Assembly: GCA_002077045.2 (NCBI GenBank)
Contig: KZ111158.1
Coordinates: 488,210-552,209 of the forward strand
From: Rachicladosporium sp. CCFEE 5018
Lineage: Eukaryota; Ascomycota; Dothideomycetes; Cladosporiales; Cladosporiaceae
Direction: 5' to 3'
Length of the DNA stretch: 64,000 nucleotides
How positions within the stretch are numbered: position 1 is the first letter of the stretch; the number at the start of each line of letters is the position of its first letter. Position numbers and translations under genes: made by a program. This document shows positions 42,246 to 52,232 of the stretch, piece after piece. The notes under the pieces are model-generated. The model did no database searches. It saw only the letters and a list, made by a program, of their open reading frames with translations, and was not told the DNA's origin.

Positions 42246-43066
42246 GATCGGAGGGAGAAGACAGGAGCCTTCAGGGCGTTCGATGGAGTGCCTTGCGGGG
42301 GCGCTCCATGAAGCCTGACGGAAGACTTGCCGGTCTCAATGGATGTGTGAATAGCAGGCGGATCGCGAAAGGAGCAGCCGTCCGGGAGGTAGGGTCGCAG
42401 TATTAATCGGTTGCGAATTCAGTGTTATCGCTCGCTGTCCATAGGCTGAGGCGGATCTTGCGAGGCGTATAGTCCTATTGCCTTGATATGGTCACTCCAC
42501 GTTTCGAGTCTGCAGTGGTATACTTGCTCTGCTGTCGGGAAGAGTGTTGTTACAACAGTAAGACCGGCGAGATGAGCAAGCGCGAAGACCAGGACAGTAG
42601 TGGTGCTAGCTTGGCGTGCGGTGCGATGTATACAGTACAGTGTACCTCAACATGCAGATGTGAGAAAGTCACTCTCAGAAAGTCACTCGAACCTACATCA
42701 TGAGCTCCAATGCAGTTAGCACTGCCCCACTTCGGCGGCAGTGGCCGCCTCCGACATCCCGCCTGTTCTTGACATGTGATCGTCATCATGAAGTGAGGTT
42801 GACGAAGTGAGATAGAAGAGGTGAGGTTGCAGATGTGAGATGCAATGAAAGAGGTCATCGACGGGGCGAGGTCAAGGGATCCAGATGATGAGAGTGATTT
42901 GAATGGGCAGAGCTCCAGAGACGTGAAGTCGAGATGGCAGGGTCAAGGAGAACTTAGCGATGGAGTGCGTTCTGCTGAAAAAACTCTCCAGTAGCGAAGC
43001 TACGTGAGTTGAGATGGAACGCATTGGGTTGAGGACGTAGTCTTACATCCTACACACTGTCCAAGA
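42246..43066. other. Intergenic, carrier 5' flank
   Basis: 821 bp. The right half is rich in GAGGTGA/AGATG words. No gene recognised on either strand. Confidence 0.5.
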
Positions 43067-45172
43067 TTACAGCTTGAACCTCGAACCCCCCGGAGACCCT
43101 GCCTCCGCCTCCTTGATAGCCCTCCCCTGGACATCCTTCATCTCGCCCTTCTTCCCAATCACCTTGACTCCACCCTTCTTCAGATCACTAACAACATCCC
43201 TCTTCTCCTTCGCGCCCTTACTCTCAGTCTTCTCCGACTCATTGCCGCCAGCTTTGCGGATCCTCTCCTTCTCGCGGCGGCGTCTGCGCTTGCGGTCTTC
43301 GCGAGACAGCTCTTCGCGACCCGAAGGCAGGCCAGACTTGCCGACAACTTCAGCGTTATTGCCATTCGCTGCTTCGCCGGCTTTGTAGATTTCTTGAGGC
43401 GCCAGCTGGCTTGCGCCGGCGACGTCGCCACCAGCGCTAGGTCGAGCGTCTTCCATTGTGATCGTGGGTGCGTCGACTCGAATATCGATCTGTGCGGTCG
43501 GTTGCTTGGGCCGGAAGTGCCATGATGACAGACTGTCCAGCTTGGACGAGATATCGCGCCACATAGCCCCGATCTCCTTGTGTTCCTTAGCAAGCTTCTC
43601 GTCCTTTGCGTCGACATACGTAGGATCTGTCTGGCGAAGATGCTCTTCTTCGTACTCCTCAGCCAAGCCTTTCTTGCTCTTGCTATCATCGAGTTCGAAG
43701 TCGAGCTTTCCACGACGACCCTTGCCCGTAGCAAGATCATTTGGCCGTCTGCGGATGATGTCCTGAAAGTCTTGCGCCAGGATGCGCCGTCTGATCAGCT
43801 CCTCAATGCTCTCGCTGACCTCTGCCGTGATGACAGGCACAGGCTTGCCAGCTCGTTCGAAGTCGAGATCTTCTTCTAGTAGAGAGTTTATCGGCCGATC
43901 AGCAGCTCTTGCCTCACCAGACAATGTCCAGTCACGCTTTGCAACGTTTGCAGCCTCCAGCTTGCGGATCTCCTCTGCAATGGCCGCCCGTCTCCTCTCG
44001 TGGGCTGACTTACGAGACTTGGGATCTCCTGGGTCAAGCTCGTTCTCTTCCTCTTCCTCCTCTGACTCTTCATCCTCGAAAAGCTCGCGATGCACGGCAG
44101 CCATGTTACGTTCAGTCTCCTCTGCATCCTCGTCGACCTCGGCCGCACTATTGATATTCGATGCAGTCTTGGCAGGAAAGTTGTGCGGATTCGGTCGCCC
44201 TTTCTTGTTTGGCCGCTTCTTTTGTGCTGGCGGAGCGAAGAAGTCTTTATACATGATGTTGTTGGTGTTGCCCATGCCGCCCATATCATCCATCTCGCCA
44301 GCTTCGAGTTCGTCCTCCTCGTCCTCACTGGGTGCATCTGGATCGCCGAAGCCACCCGCTTCTCCCTCATCGTCGTCGTCGTCATCGTCGACTACTCCGA
44401 CAGCTGCACCAGTCATTTCTTCATCCTCGCCGTCGATCGCGCCTCCCAAGTACGGGTCAGCATCCCAGTCCACGTCCTCCTCGTCGCTCGCAGCACCATC
44501 ATTCTCGCCGCGCGCGTCTTGCTGCTCGAGAAACTCAGATTGCTTGTTGAAGTTATCGATTGAGAAGAAGCCATCGTTCAAACCGAATTTGTCGGTCACC
44601 AATTCCTCTGCCGGCTCATCAGGTCTTTCGTCCGCGTCTTCACTGTCGAGCTCCATATCCTCGTCCAATGCATCTTGCGCGATCTCGCCGTCCGTGTCAA
44701 GGTCCTCGTCCATAGCATCCGAGGTGCCATCGTACTGCACATCTTCGTCGACATCTCCACCATCGAGCTCCCAGTCTACACCTTCCTCTCCCAGCACACT
44801 CTCGTCTTCCTCCTGGCTACCGCTGACATCTGGCTTAGTGTCTTGCTCGGCTTCCGCTTCCAGTATGCCCAGCTCAACTTCCTTGCGGGTCGCATCTATC
44901 ACCCGTCTAGCTTGCTCCCATACCTGCTCGACTCCAAAGCCAGCAACGTGTACTTGCTTCAGCTGAAGCACACTCTCGTCAGGCGCAGTCTGTCCACGCT
45001 TCCGCTTCTTGCGCGCATCCTGTAGGCGCTGCTGCTGCGTTACACTGATCTCAGAGGCGATCGGGTCAAGGGCGTTCTTCAAATAGGCGAGTATGTCTGT
45101 ATGCAGCGGGAGGCTCGGCTGGAGGAATGTATGAGGCGCACCCTCGAGAGTGCTGAGGAACGTGCTTGCCAT
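43067..45172 (-). CDS. MPP10: U3 snoRNP component Mpp10
   Basis: 701 residues in one exon. The N-terminus (FLSTLEGAPHTFLQPS) is followed by a long, strongly acidic central region with runs such as VVDDDDDDDEGEAGGFGD and DEESEEEEEENELDPGDPK. The conserved C-terminal half has YKDFFAPP, SAHERRRAAIAEEIRKLE, RDWTLSGEARAADRPINSLL, ITAEVSESIEELIRRRI and EEYEEEHLRQ. This order is that of Mpp10, which with Imp3 and Imp4 joins the small-subunit processome and acts in 18S rRNA maturation in the nucleolus. The tail is Lys-rich. Confidence 0.94.
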   Translation of the reverse strand: MASTFLSTLEGAPHTFLQPSLPLHTDILAYLKNALDPIASEISVTQQQRLQDARKKRKRGQTAPDESVLQLKQVHVAGFGVEQVWEQARRVIDATRKEVELGILEAEAEQDTKPDVSGSQEEDESVLGEEGVDWELDGGDVDEDVQYDGTSDAMDEDLDTDGEIAQDALDEDMELDSEDADERPDEPAEELVTDKFGLNDGFFSIDNFNKQSEFLEQQDARGENDGAASDEEDVDWDADPYLGGAIDGEDEEMTGAAVGVVDDDDDDDEGEAGGFGDPDAPSEDEEDELEAGEMDDMGGMGNTNNIMYKDFFAPPAQKKRPNKKGRPNPHNFPAKTASNINSAAEVDEDAEETERNMAAVHRELFEDEESEEEEEENELDPGDPKSRKSAHERRRAAIAEEIRKLEAANVAKRDWTLSGEARAADRPINSLLEEDLDFERAGKPVPVITAEVSESIEELIRRRILAQDFQDIIRRRPNDLATGKGRRGKLDFELDDSKSKKGLAEEYEEEHLRQTDPTYVDAKDEKLAKEHKEIGAMWRDISSKLDSLSSWHFRPKQPTAQIDIRVDAPTITMEDARPSAGGDVAGASQLAPQEIYKAGEAANGNNAEVVGKSGLPSGREELSREDRKRRRRREKERIRKAGGNESEKTESKGAKEKRDVVSDLKKGGVKVIGKKGEMKDVQGRAIKEAEAGSPGGSRFKL

Positions 45173-45621
45173 ATTTGCTCAGCAGTGATGGCGTCCTTTA
45201 GGTCGTCGCCAGAACTGGGGTACTACCAACTGAAGAAAATCGACGGGTAGAGGATATGGCTCGGTCCGCGCGAGATCGCGCCTAGATAAGCCAAATTAGT
45301 GAGATGGCATTGGATTCGAGAATCTGGATTCCATTCTGTTCCCACATCACGTTGCGACCATTGCTTCGCAATACTTCCATTCAAGAGGCCGTTCCTCAGT
45401 ATCAACGCTTGGCTGTGAAGTCGTAGTCATCACTACAGGCTGCGTTTCCTGTGGAAGCTTCACAAGAGGATGCCAGCGGAAATCTACCCTTGAACACAAT
45501 AGCGTCACGTAAAGCGTACAAGTCTACCTAGAAACATGCAAATATATGGTACGGTTCCTATCACGGCTAGTGGTGGGACTGCTCTTCTATCCTATGTCTG
45601 ATCTGGACATGGCGCATTTCA
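45173..45621. other. Intergenic, MPP10 5' flank
   Basis: 449 bp. Nothing recognised. Confidence 0.5.
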
Positions 45622-46026
45622 TCACTTGTCCTCAATGGCACTCACAGTCGCCCAATGATCCTTGAACTGCCCATCGACGACAGTCATGAAATCCATGATC
45701 CTGAGCTCGATCGGTCCATTGGTCGCCGGCTTGCCCATGAGATCTCCGACCTGCGTCCCACGGAGATACTTGGTCGTTGCGACGACATTGCCATCGCTCA
45801 GACAGTGGACGATTTCGATCTTGAGGTCTTTGATGTTCGAGTGGATGTACCTCATGATGAAGTGGACGCCGTCGATGTTGGGCGACTGGCCCTGAGCTGC
45901 GGTATGGTCGACGAAGTCTTTGTGGGTGAGCTTGTCGATCAGGTCGAAGTTGCCGTTCTGCTGGACTTCGGTGACGAAGCGATGCATCTGGGCAACATTG
46001 GCGGCGGCGGCGTCGGTTGAGGCCAT
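45622..46026 (-). CDS. SnoaL-like (NTF2-fold) small protein
   Basis: 134 residues from ATG 46026 (MASTDAAAANVAQMHRFVTE). The sequence FDLIDKLTHKDFVDHTA, then GVHFIMRYIHSNIKDLKIEI, then MDFMTVVDGQFKDHWATVSA follows the SnoaL-like polyketide-cyclase pattern of the NTF2 superfamily. The open frame continues upstream to codons that look like 5' UTR. Such proteins may be enzymes or ligand binders, and nothing here shows which. The next gene on the right encodes a DUF1772 protein; SnoaL-like and DUF1772 proteins can occur near polyketide genes, but no synthase is present. Confidence 0.82.
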   Translation of the reverse strand: MASTDAAAANVAQMHRFVTEVQQNGNFDLIDKLTHKDFVDHTAAQGQSPNIDGVHFIMRYIHSNIKDLKIEIVHCLSDGNVVATTKYLRGTQVGDLMGKPATNGPIELRIMDFMTVVDGQFKDHWATVSAIEDK

Positions 46027-47133
46027 CGTGTTTATGTTTTGTGGCTTCCCGAGGCAGGTCAGTTGATTGTTTCGTCTCATGTTCATTATCCATACACTTA
46101 CCGAAGCTGAGGAATCCTGGAGATCGTGAGAGGAGACTGCTGGAGGTGTGAGGATGACATGTGAGAGCGAAGTCATTCACAGCTGGGAGTCACTGATTCT
46201 TATACCCAGCAGCCAGACCCAATTAGCCAGACCGGTCACTGTCAACGACTACCGAATGAGGTAGGTAGAGATGAGTGGATCTTTAACCTCGCATACCGAA
46301 GCAGATGTTGTGGACCGGCCAGACAACAAAGCCTTTGAATCCTTCGACGCTCCCGATGAGAGCGAGCTGCATACACTACATGCACAATACGCCGTAGCGA
46401 GCATGCATCGTGCTTCGAGTTGCCGTGAATGATAGGCTCTTCAGACACAATTCAATGGCATACTAGGAGGACTGAGTATCTATGGAGCTACGTTCAGACT
46501 ATGCAGTACAGTTGTGGTTCGTCGCAAGGCATGATCCTTGGACGGGCTTTTCGCATGAACGTAATTTGTGCTCAACACGCAGTCAACCATGAAGTCGGTG
46601 GTAAGCATAACTCGACTGTAAAGCCCGTTCCTAACATCGATCAAGCGGATGAACTCACTGGCGATGACAACGGCGGTACACTAACGCCGTGCTTGATCGG
46701 AGAGTGGAGTTTGGACCACCCTAGCGCAACGCCACGTTATGCAGCGCCTCTTCGGGCCTAGCGCCTGCAAGCTAAATGCTCATAAGCTCTGCCCATCACC
46801 TCCTCAGCTCTTCAGCTATCAGGCCGATTGCCAGGAGATTGCCATTTAGACCAGATGGCAATTGCCGCATGCAAGCCGAGCGGGTCTGAGTTGTTGCGTG
46901 GCTGCGTAATGATCTGGCCCTTGGATCGCATCAAGTGGGTAGCAGCTGGAAAAAGGCATTGAGTATATCTTGCACGCTTCCCGTTTTCCTCGCTCTTTCC
47001 TGTCTTCCTCGTCTTATATGAGTCTACCACACGCGCCTTCACGACGAAGCTTCTTCCCTTACAATCAGCAATACCTACCGCCGAGCAGCTCTTCACATCT
47101 TCCTCTCCTAGGACCCCCTCTACGGAAGGCGCC
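46027..47133. other. Divergent intergenic region, SnoaL-like and DUF1772 genes
   Basis: 1.1 kb between divergent starts. An open frame at 46429-46761 plus has no family features. No repeat seen. Confidence 0.5.
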
Positions 47134-47601
47134 ATGGACCTCCCACTCGCCGCCCAGCTCGCAATTCCCAGCGGCTTCATCCTCGGCAGCTACAACGCCG
47201 TCTTCTCCCAAAATGTCATCCCACATCTCTACAACCAACCAGCCTCAGTCTCGACCCCGATCTTCGCCAAAGTCTTCAACATCGGCGCCTTGACAATCGC
47301 CCCTATGGCTTCGACAGCAATCATCGCACACGCCTATCTCGCATACACGCAGCCGTCAAAACGGCAGTACTACACGACTGCTGCGGTCTTGACAGCATTG
47401 TCATTACCGCTCACGAGTGTGGTGATGAAGCCGGGGATCAATCGACTGATTGAGATTAGCAAAAGTAGTGAGTTGCTGGCTAAGCCGGGGATCGATGCTG
47501 AGGCTGTGAAGTTCTTGAAGGCTTGGGTTACGCAGAATTACTTCAGAGGGTCGTTGCATTTGGTTGCTGGGTTTCTGGGGCTGTATGCTGCTTTGACTTA
47601 G
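47134..47601 (+). CDS. DUF1772 (anthrone-oxygenase-like) membrane protein
   Basis: 155 residues, one exon, about four hydrophobic segments (LAIPSGFILGSYNAVF, GALTIAPMASTAIIAHAYLA, YTTAAVLTALSLPLTSVVM, LHLVAGFLGLYAAL). The spacing, the N in FSQNVIPHLY and the segment KPGINRLIEI fit the DUF1772 family. Members include anthrone oxygenases of polyketide clusters, but most have no known role. Confidence 0.8.
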   Translation: MDLPLAAQLAIPSGFILGSYNAVFSQNVIPHLYNQPASVSTPIFAKVFNIGALTIAPMASTAIIAHAYLAYTQPSKRQYYTTAAVLTALSLPLTSVVMKPGINRLIEISKSSELLAKPGIDAEAVKFLKAWVTQNYFRGSLHLVAGFLGLYAALT

Positions 47602-48209
47602 CATTCGACATAGCGGAGTGGTGGTCAAATGGCGGACAACAGCCATCGATTCTGAGTAGATTGCAGCCTCTGTGTGGCTCTCACAGTCCAGTCGATCTGT
47701 CGATGTGGGCGAGCTCAAGGCACGTGAAGCAAGGTGGCGGTTGGACACTGCACGCGAGAGAGGATATAGGGTCGACTGAGCGACGTAAGAGGAAGGCGCG
47801 AGTGATGTCTGCAGATTGCTCGGCATCAGCTCAATTTCCTTGGATGTCAATGTATAGATGGTGTCCCAATAGCATAATGCTCGTTCGCGACTCCTTGAAT
47901 AATTACTGTGATGCTTGCGCCATCAGCTGATGGATACTTTTTGTGTTCCAGTAGTGCTGTATCAATTCCCCAGGCACTGTACTCGAGTGTAAGGTATAAT
48001 AAGCTTCCTGAAGTAAGGCCGATAGAAGCTTTTACAGCCCGCGGAAGCATCCCAAGAGTTGCGCCGGTGATGTCGACGACTCGCACTTGGCTGAAGCCTC
48101 GCTAGGGTACCTTACCTACCTAATTCAGCGTGACGTCTTCCACCGCCTAACATGTCGCGCCTGACGCTCCACTTCTCTGTCGAACTCATTATTGCGATGA
48201 TAGTGGATC
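47602..48209. other. Intergenic, 5' flank of the Zn2Cys6 factor gene
   Basis: 608 bp. A minus-strand frame of 79 codons (47847-48086; MRVVDITGATLGMLPRAVKA) is protein-like in composition but has a GTG start and no family match I recognise. It could be a gene remnant. Confidence 0.4.
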
Positions 48210-49711
48210 ATGCCACCGCGACAACGGTGTGATCCTTGCTATACGTCTCGAAGAGCATGTGACAAAGCCCGACCAACCTGCAGTAGCTGTTCGACACATG
48301 GTCTGGCCTGCAGCTATCCCGACGCCACAGCATTTCGATTCGTCAATCATACTCGCGCAGGCGCAATTCAAACACGACGTACAGGAGGAAGTAGCAGATT
48401 CACTGCAAGTGACGCAGACGTGGCTGTGAGAAGCTCAGGTCCGGTGTTTGGTGTTGTACGCATACCAAGTGGTCCCTTGCACTATGTCCCGTCACTAATA
48501 CCCTACATCAGAGCCCTGTGCTTGCACCTCCACTACTCTGGTCCCTAGAAGAACGCGTCCTCACTCGCTTCACCGCACGATGGGCAACCGGTAACACTTG
48601 CCTAGGGAGCTACGATGTCTACAGATCAACAACGAGTAACGATGCCGTGCTATCAGCCATACGAGCAGTCGCATACGCCGACCTCGCGGTCGTCGAACGG
48701 CACGACGACTTCGCTACCAAAGCGGTGAACTCATACCTGGCAACCTTGCGATCGATACAGCGCCTGCTGAATGGATCCGAGGGCGACCTTGTGGGCATCA
48801 GCTCGGATCTGCTCGCCGCAGTACTTGCACTCGACACGCTCGAGATACTCTACATTCGTCGGCCGACTCCATTGGGCATACATACTGGTGCGATTGTTCG
48901 ACTACTTCAGATCGAAATGCGGAAATCGTCAATGCATCCCAAGAGCATAATGCTCATACGCGCGGCGGCTCCAAGGATTCAAGCCCGGCAATTGCTATGC
49001 ATTGAGGCTGATCTCAGTGACTGCATTCGATCATGTGCAAAGATTAGCCAGGATTTGACAGATGTGCGAGTAGCCAAGTTCATCTGTAACGTCTGCCACG
49101 AACTCCGGTCCTTGAAGACAGCACAAGTGAGGCGGAATGCTGCGTCGCTCTGCACGAGGTCCGTGGATGATGCTATACGTCATTTGCAAGATCTTGTGTT
49201 CACAGAAGAATCGCACTGGGCCGTGTGCAGCGAGATGTCGAGATTGGAACCTGTTTGCGTCCCACTCGAAACTAGCCCATCACAGGCGACATGGCCGAGA
49301 ACCGCGGCGACGGTACCAACTAGTGTACCAGCAGCTCGGAACTGGATGCTATTCCACATGTGTAAGGCTATGATCATGGATGGGCTACTCCGGTGGAATA
49401 GTCGTAGAGACGCCATACCAACGGGCCCGGAGGACATGACCAGCCTAAGGTGGCTGTACAGCCTCAATGCAAGTATCGAAAGCCTGGCGGACGTAATGCC
49501 GTGGCTACTGGGCAATGCCGATACCACTGCCGAATCCCCAAAGGGGCCCTTGCGTGATATTGGGCTTGTCATCGTCCAATATCCACTTTGGGCAACATTA
49601 CAATGCGAGCATGTAGCACCGAAGGCGAAGCTGCACGCTTCCAGGACCATGGCGTTCATTGAGGAACAGCGCAATATCTTGAGCCGGGTGAGCCGTCCAG
49701 CTGGGACATGA
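48210..49711 (+). CDS. Zn2Cys6 transcription factor
   Basis: Exons 48210-48455 and 48512-49711, intron 48456-48511 (GTACGC...CACTAAT...CATCAG, 56 bp, phase 0), 481 residues. The N-terminal binuclear zinc cluster is CDPCYTSRRAC, then CSSCSTHGLAC (Cys-x2-Cys-x6-Cys-x6-Cys-x2-Cys-x6-Cys). The second exon begins with SPVLAPPLLWSLEERVLTRF, a pattern common in Pezizomycotina regulators (a short helix run after the linker), and has a helical effector region without other motif. Target genes are unknown. It lies downstream of DUF1772 in the same orientation. Confidence 0.85.
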
Positions 49712-52232
49712 TCGAGGCTGTGATAAGGCGCTGCGATATGCAGATGGCAAGCATCATATCCAGGTGGGACGTGGACCTAGGTTTAGGAGAGTCTCGAGAG
49801 GCGGGATACAAAGTATGTGGAAACGGTCCTCTTCCGGCATTTGAAGGATTCGGCGTCCAAGAGGTCGTTACTCGACACATATAGCCAAGGTCAGCCTCAC
49901 ATCGCCGAATGCAGTCGCGTGCAGTGGCGTGTAGACATTTGAGACCTGTCATTTCTACATAGCCGCGCTGGTTGGCACCGTGTCCAGCGTGTCGGTCATC
50001 CCAGAAATGTGGTAACCTGAAGCCACGAAGCTTACCACACTTTTGTTCGCGCGAGCCTTGACATTACCTGTCATGCCAGGCCTCTGCTCGGGCAGACATT
50101 GGAGGAATGGAGTTCATTACTGGTCCGTGGTATTGACACTGCCATCAAGCCAGGCATGTACTGATGTCCACAGATCACGACTGGAATGAAGCCTTAGACA
50201 GTGCGACAGTGCGAGCGCTGGAATTCTCCGGTATCGTTGAAGAGCAATACTTCGCGACGTGTCAACTTTGCCGAGGGCATGAGGTTGACCAGCCAGTCCC
50301 ATGGGCGCGGTAGAAGGCAAAGGCCCAATCCTTACGGCCGACTCTGCACGCCGTGCATTCTCGGCCCGATGATCGGGTATGGGATCTCCAAGCTCCAGGT
50401 CAAAAAAGCGGCCGAGTGCACCCTTGCCTTGTTTCGGTATGCAGAGTCGTAGAGAATGTATTTCGCAATATTAATGAGTCATGTTGGTGCCCCGCAAAAC
50501 AGCCGCACGGTGCGGAACCCAAAACCATCGGCTTGCATTTTCTCGCTTACGTGCAGCCGAAGTAAGACAGGCAGGCGGACCTTGTTCCCCGGAATTTCAA
50601 GTCTGGCGGCTGTTCGATGGGATCTTCCGAGCGGCCCAGCGAGTGTGAGACGGGGAGCGCAGGCCGCTGGGGAGCCTGCTGTGCCACCCGAGACATGTGC
50701 AGCTGCGTTCATGTTGAAGTAAAGTCATTGAGAGAAACTATCAGGCCAAGCAAGTCCAAATTGTCGAGGCAAGACATGTACTTGAGGTTGCAGTGCCGTC
50801 GGCGTCTATATATGCTTCTCAGAAAGCTCATCGACGAATCGCTTGAGTCGGCGCGAAGACAGTGCCAAGCTGAACAACGTGCCTCTCCGTCCCGTCCTAA
50901 GCTCCGGCGCTAAGGGCTCAGATGCATGTCTGCATCGCTTTCGATAGCCCAACAATTCGTGATGCCTGTTCATGCAATCTATGCGGTACGCAATCGGTGG
51001 GACATCTTTCCGACCTTGCAGCAACGGCTGCGTCTATTGAAAGTGAATGTCAGCTGATGTTTATGTCGAAGGGCACAAGGCATGTGGCGATCATCGTCAG
51101 GCGCTTGCGCACATCGCCAATAGTTGCACTGGCCTGCATGAGCACAAGTATGGCTGGTCGTGTTAGTCGCCTGCACGAGGGCGAGACATGCACACTGAGG
51201 GAGGTCAGAGTCCAGCGTCACGCCGGGCGGAGAGGGTCAGCACTGGTCTCACAAGGCGAGGGCGTTAATGTGCGGGCGCATATAGTGGTAGATCATTCGT
51301 CGTGTATCAGATGTACTCCCGCGCCAGGCAGCGCGTAGTTGGGGCTATGTGAGACGACCCAATAAGGGGCCAGCACCAGTGCTGAGGGGATGGGACCGTA
51401 TGCAGCTCCCATCAACGTGGTTCACGAAGCCCAGCTGGCGACGGCATGGTGGCTATCCGTGCGGGCCACGACATGTGCAATACTGCTTGTCGCTGCCGCT
51501 GCGGCTTGTGACACGAAGCCATCGCCGTTGTGCGTTCATGAGCGCGATCGACGCTTCGTCCGGAGCGAGCCTTGCCATCGTGCCCGTGCCTCGCGTCCAA
51601 TGAACGACAACCCCAGACGCGGCCTGGTCGGATCATTAGCCGCCGCATGGATCGCATGGCCTGTTTAGCGACCGTGAGGGCCAGCACGGGCGGTTCTCCT
51701 CTATTCCACTATTGCACATTTCCCCTCCTCCTCTTCTCGAACTTCTGGACCTCTGGACATTTCTGGTGTGATCACTGTAGCGGTATTGGACTCCACTGGA
51801 ATATTCGAGTCCAATTGCTACGGAGTCGTGAATCACGATCACAAGCACGGCGACGTAGACCAGCCGCCTACAGACGCTCTTTAGCCGCGTAGCGCATTGG
51901 AGTAGGAGTAATACTTCTGTTTCTGGGTCGACAACACATCGGCGCAGGCTGTATAAGACAAATCAGAGCGAAATCGTATTGCTGCTCTCAGCAGAACGTC
52001 ACTGCGATCGAAGGTAACTCACAAGAAAATTGCACAAGCGCTTGACGCGAGTCCCAAGCGCAAGCATCCGGAGCACTCCTTGAAGCATTCGAATCGCGCT
52101 GTCGACTGAACGTCCGTCAGATACACAAGTCGCCGGTCAAGGGTTAGGCGTCATCTCCAATCCGAACTCTCTTGGGCCACTGGATCCGTGGAGTGCTATC
52201 GCATGCGAATTCCTTGACTTTGAGCAGCTCAG
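49712..52232. other. 2.5 kb without a recognised gene
   Basis: Short frames on both strands, none with domain or splice structure. The segment 51,700-51,770 is pyrimidine-rich, as in fungal promoters, and lies about 0.5 kb upstream of the next gene. Confidence 0.5.
51785..51815. repeat. Perfect 9-bp inverted repeat upstream of the fusion gene
   Basis: ATTGGACTC (51785-51793) and GAGTCCAAT (51807-51815) around 13 nt, about 420 bp before the start of the Zn2Cys6-acetyltransferase gene. It could be an operator-like dyad or a chance hairpin. Confidence 0.6.

Noticed and set aside
43782..44966. 394-codon plus-strand frame rich in Ser
   Set aside because: Antisense image of the acidic GAG/GAC-rich MPP10 coding region; low-complexity Ser runs are an expected by-product.
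47847..48086. 79-codon minus-strand frame MRVVDITGATLGML...
   Set aside because: Protein-like but begins with GTG, has no recognised domain and no adjoining exon; kept only as a possible remnant.
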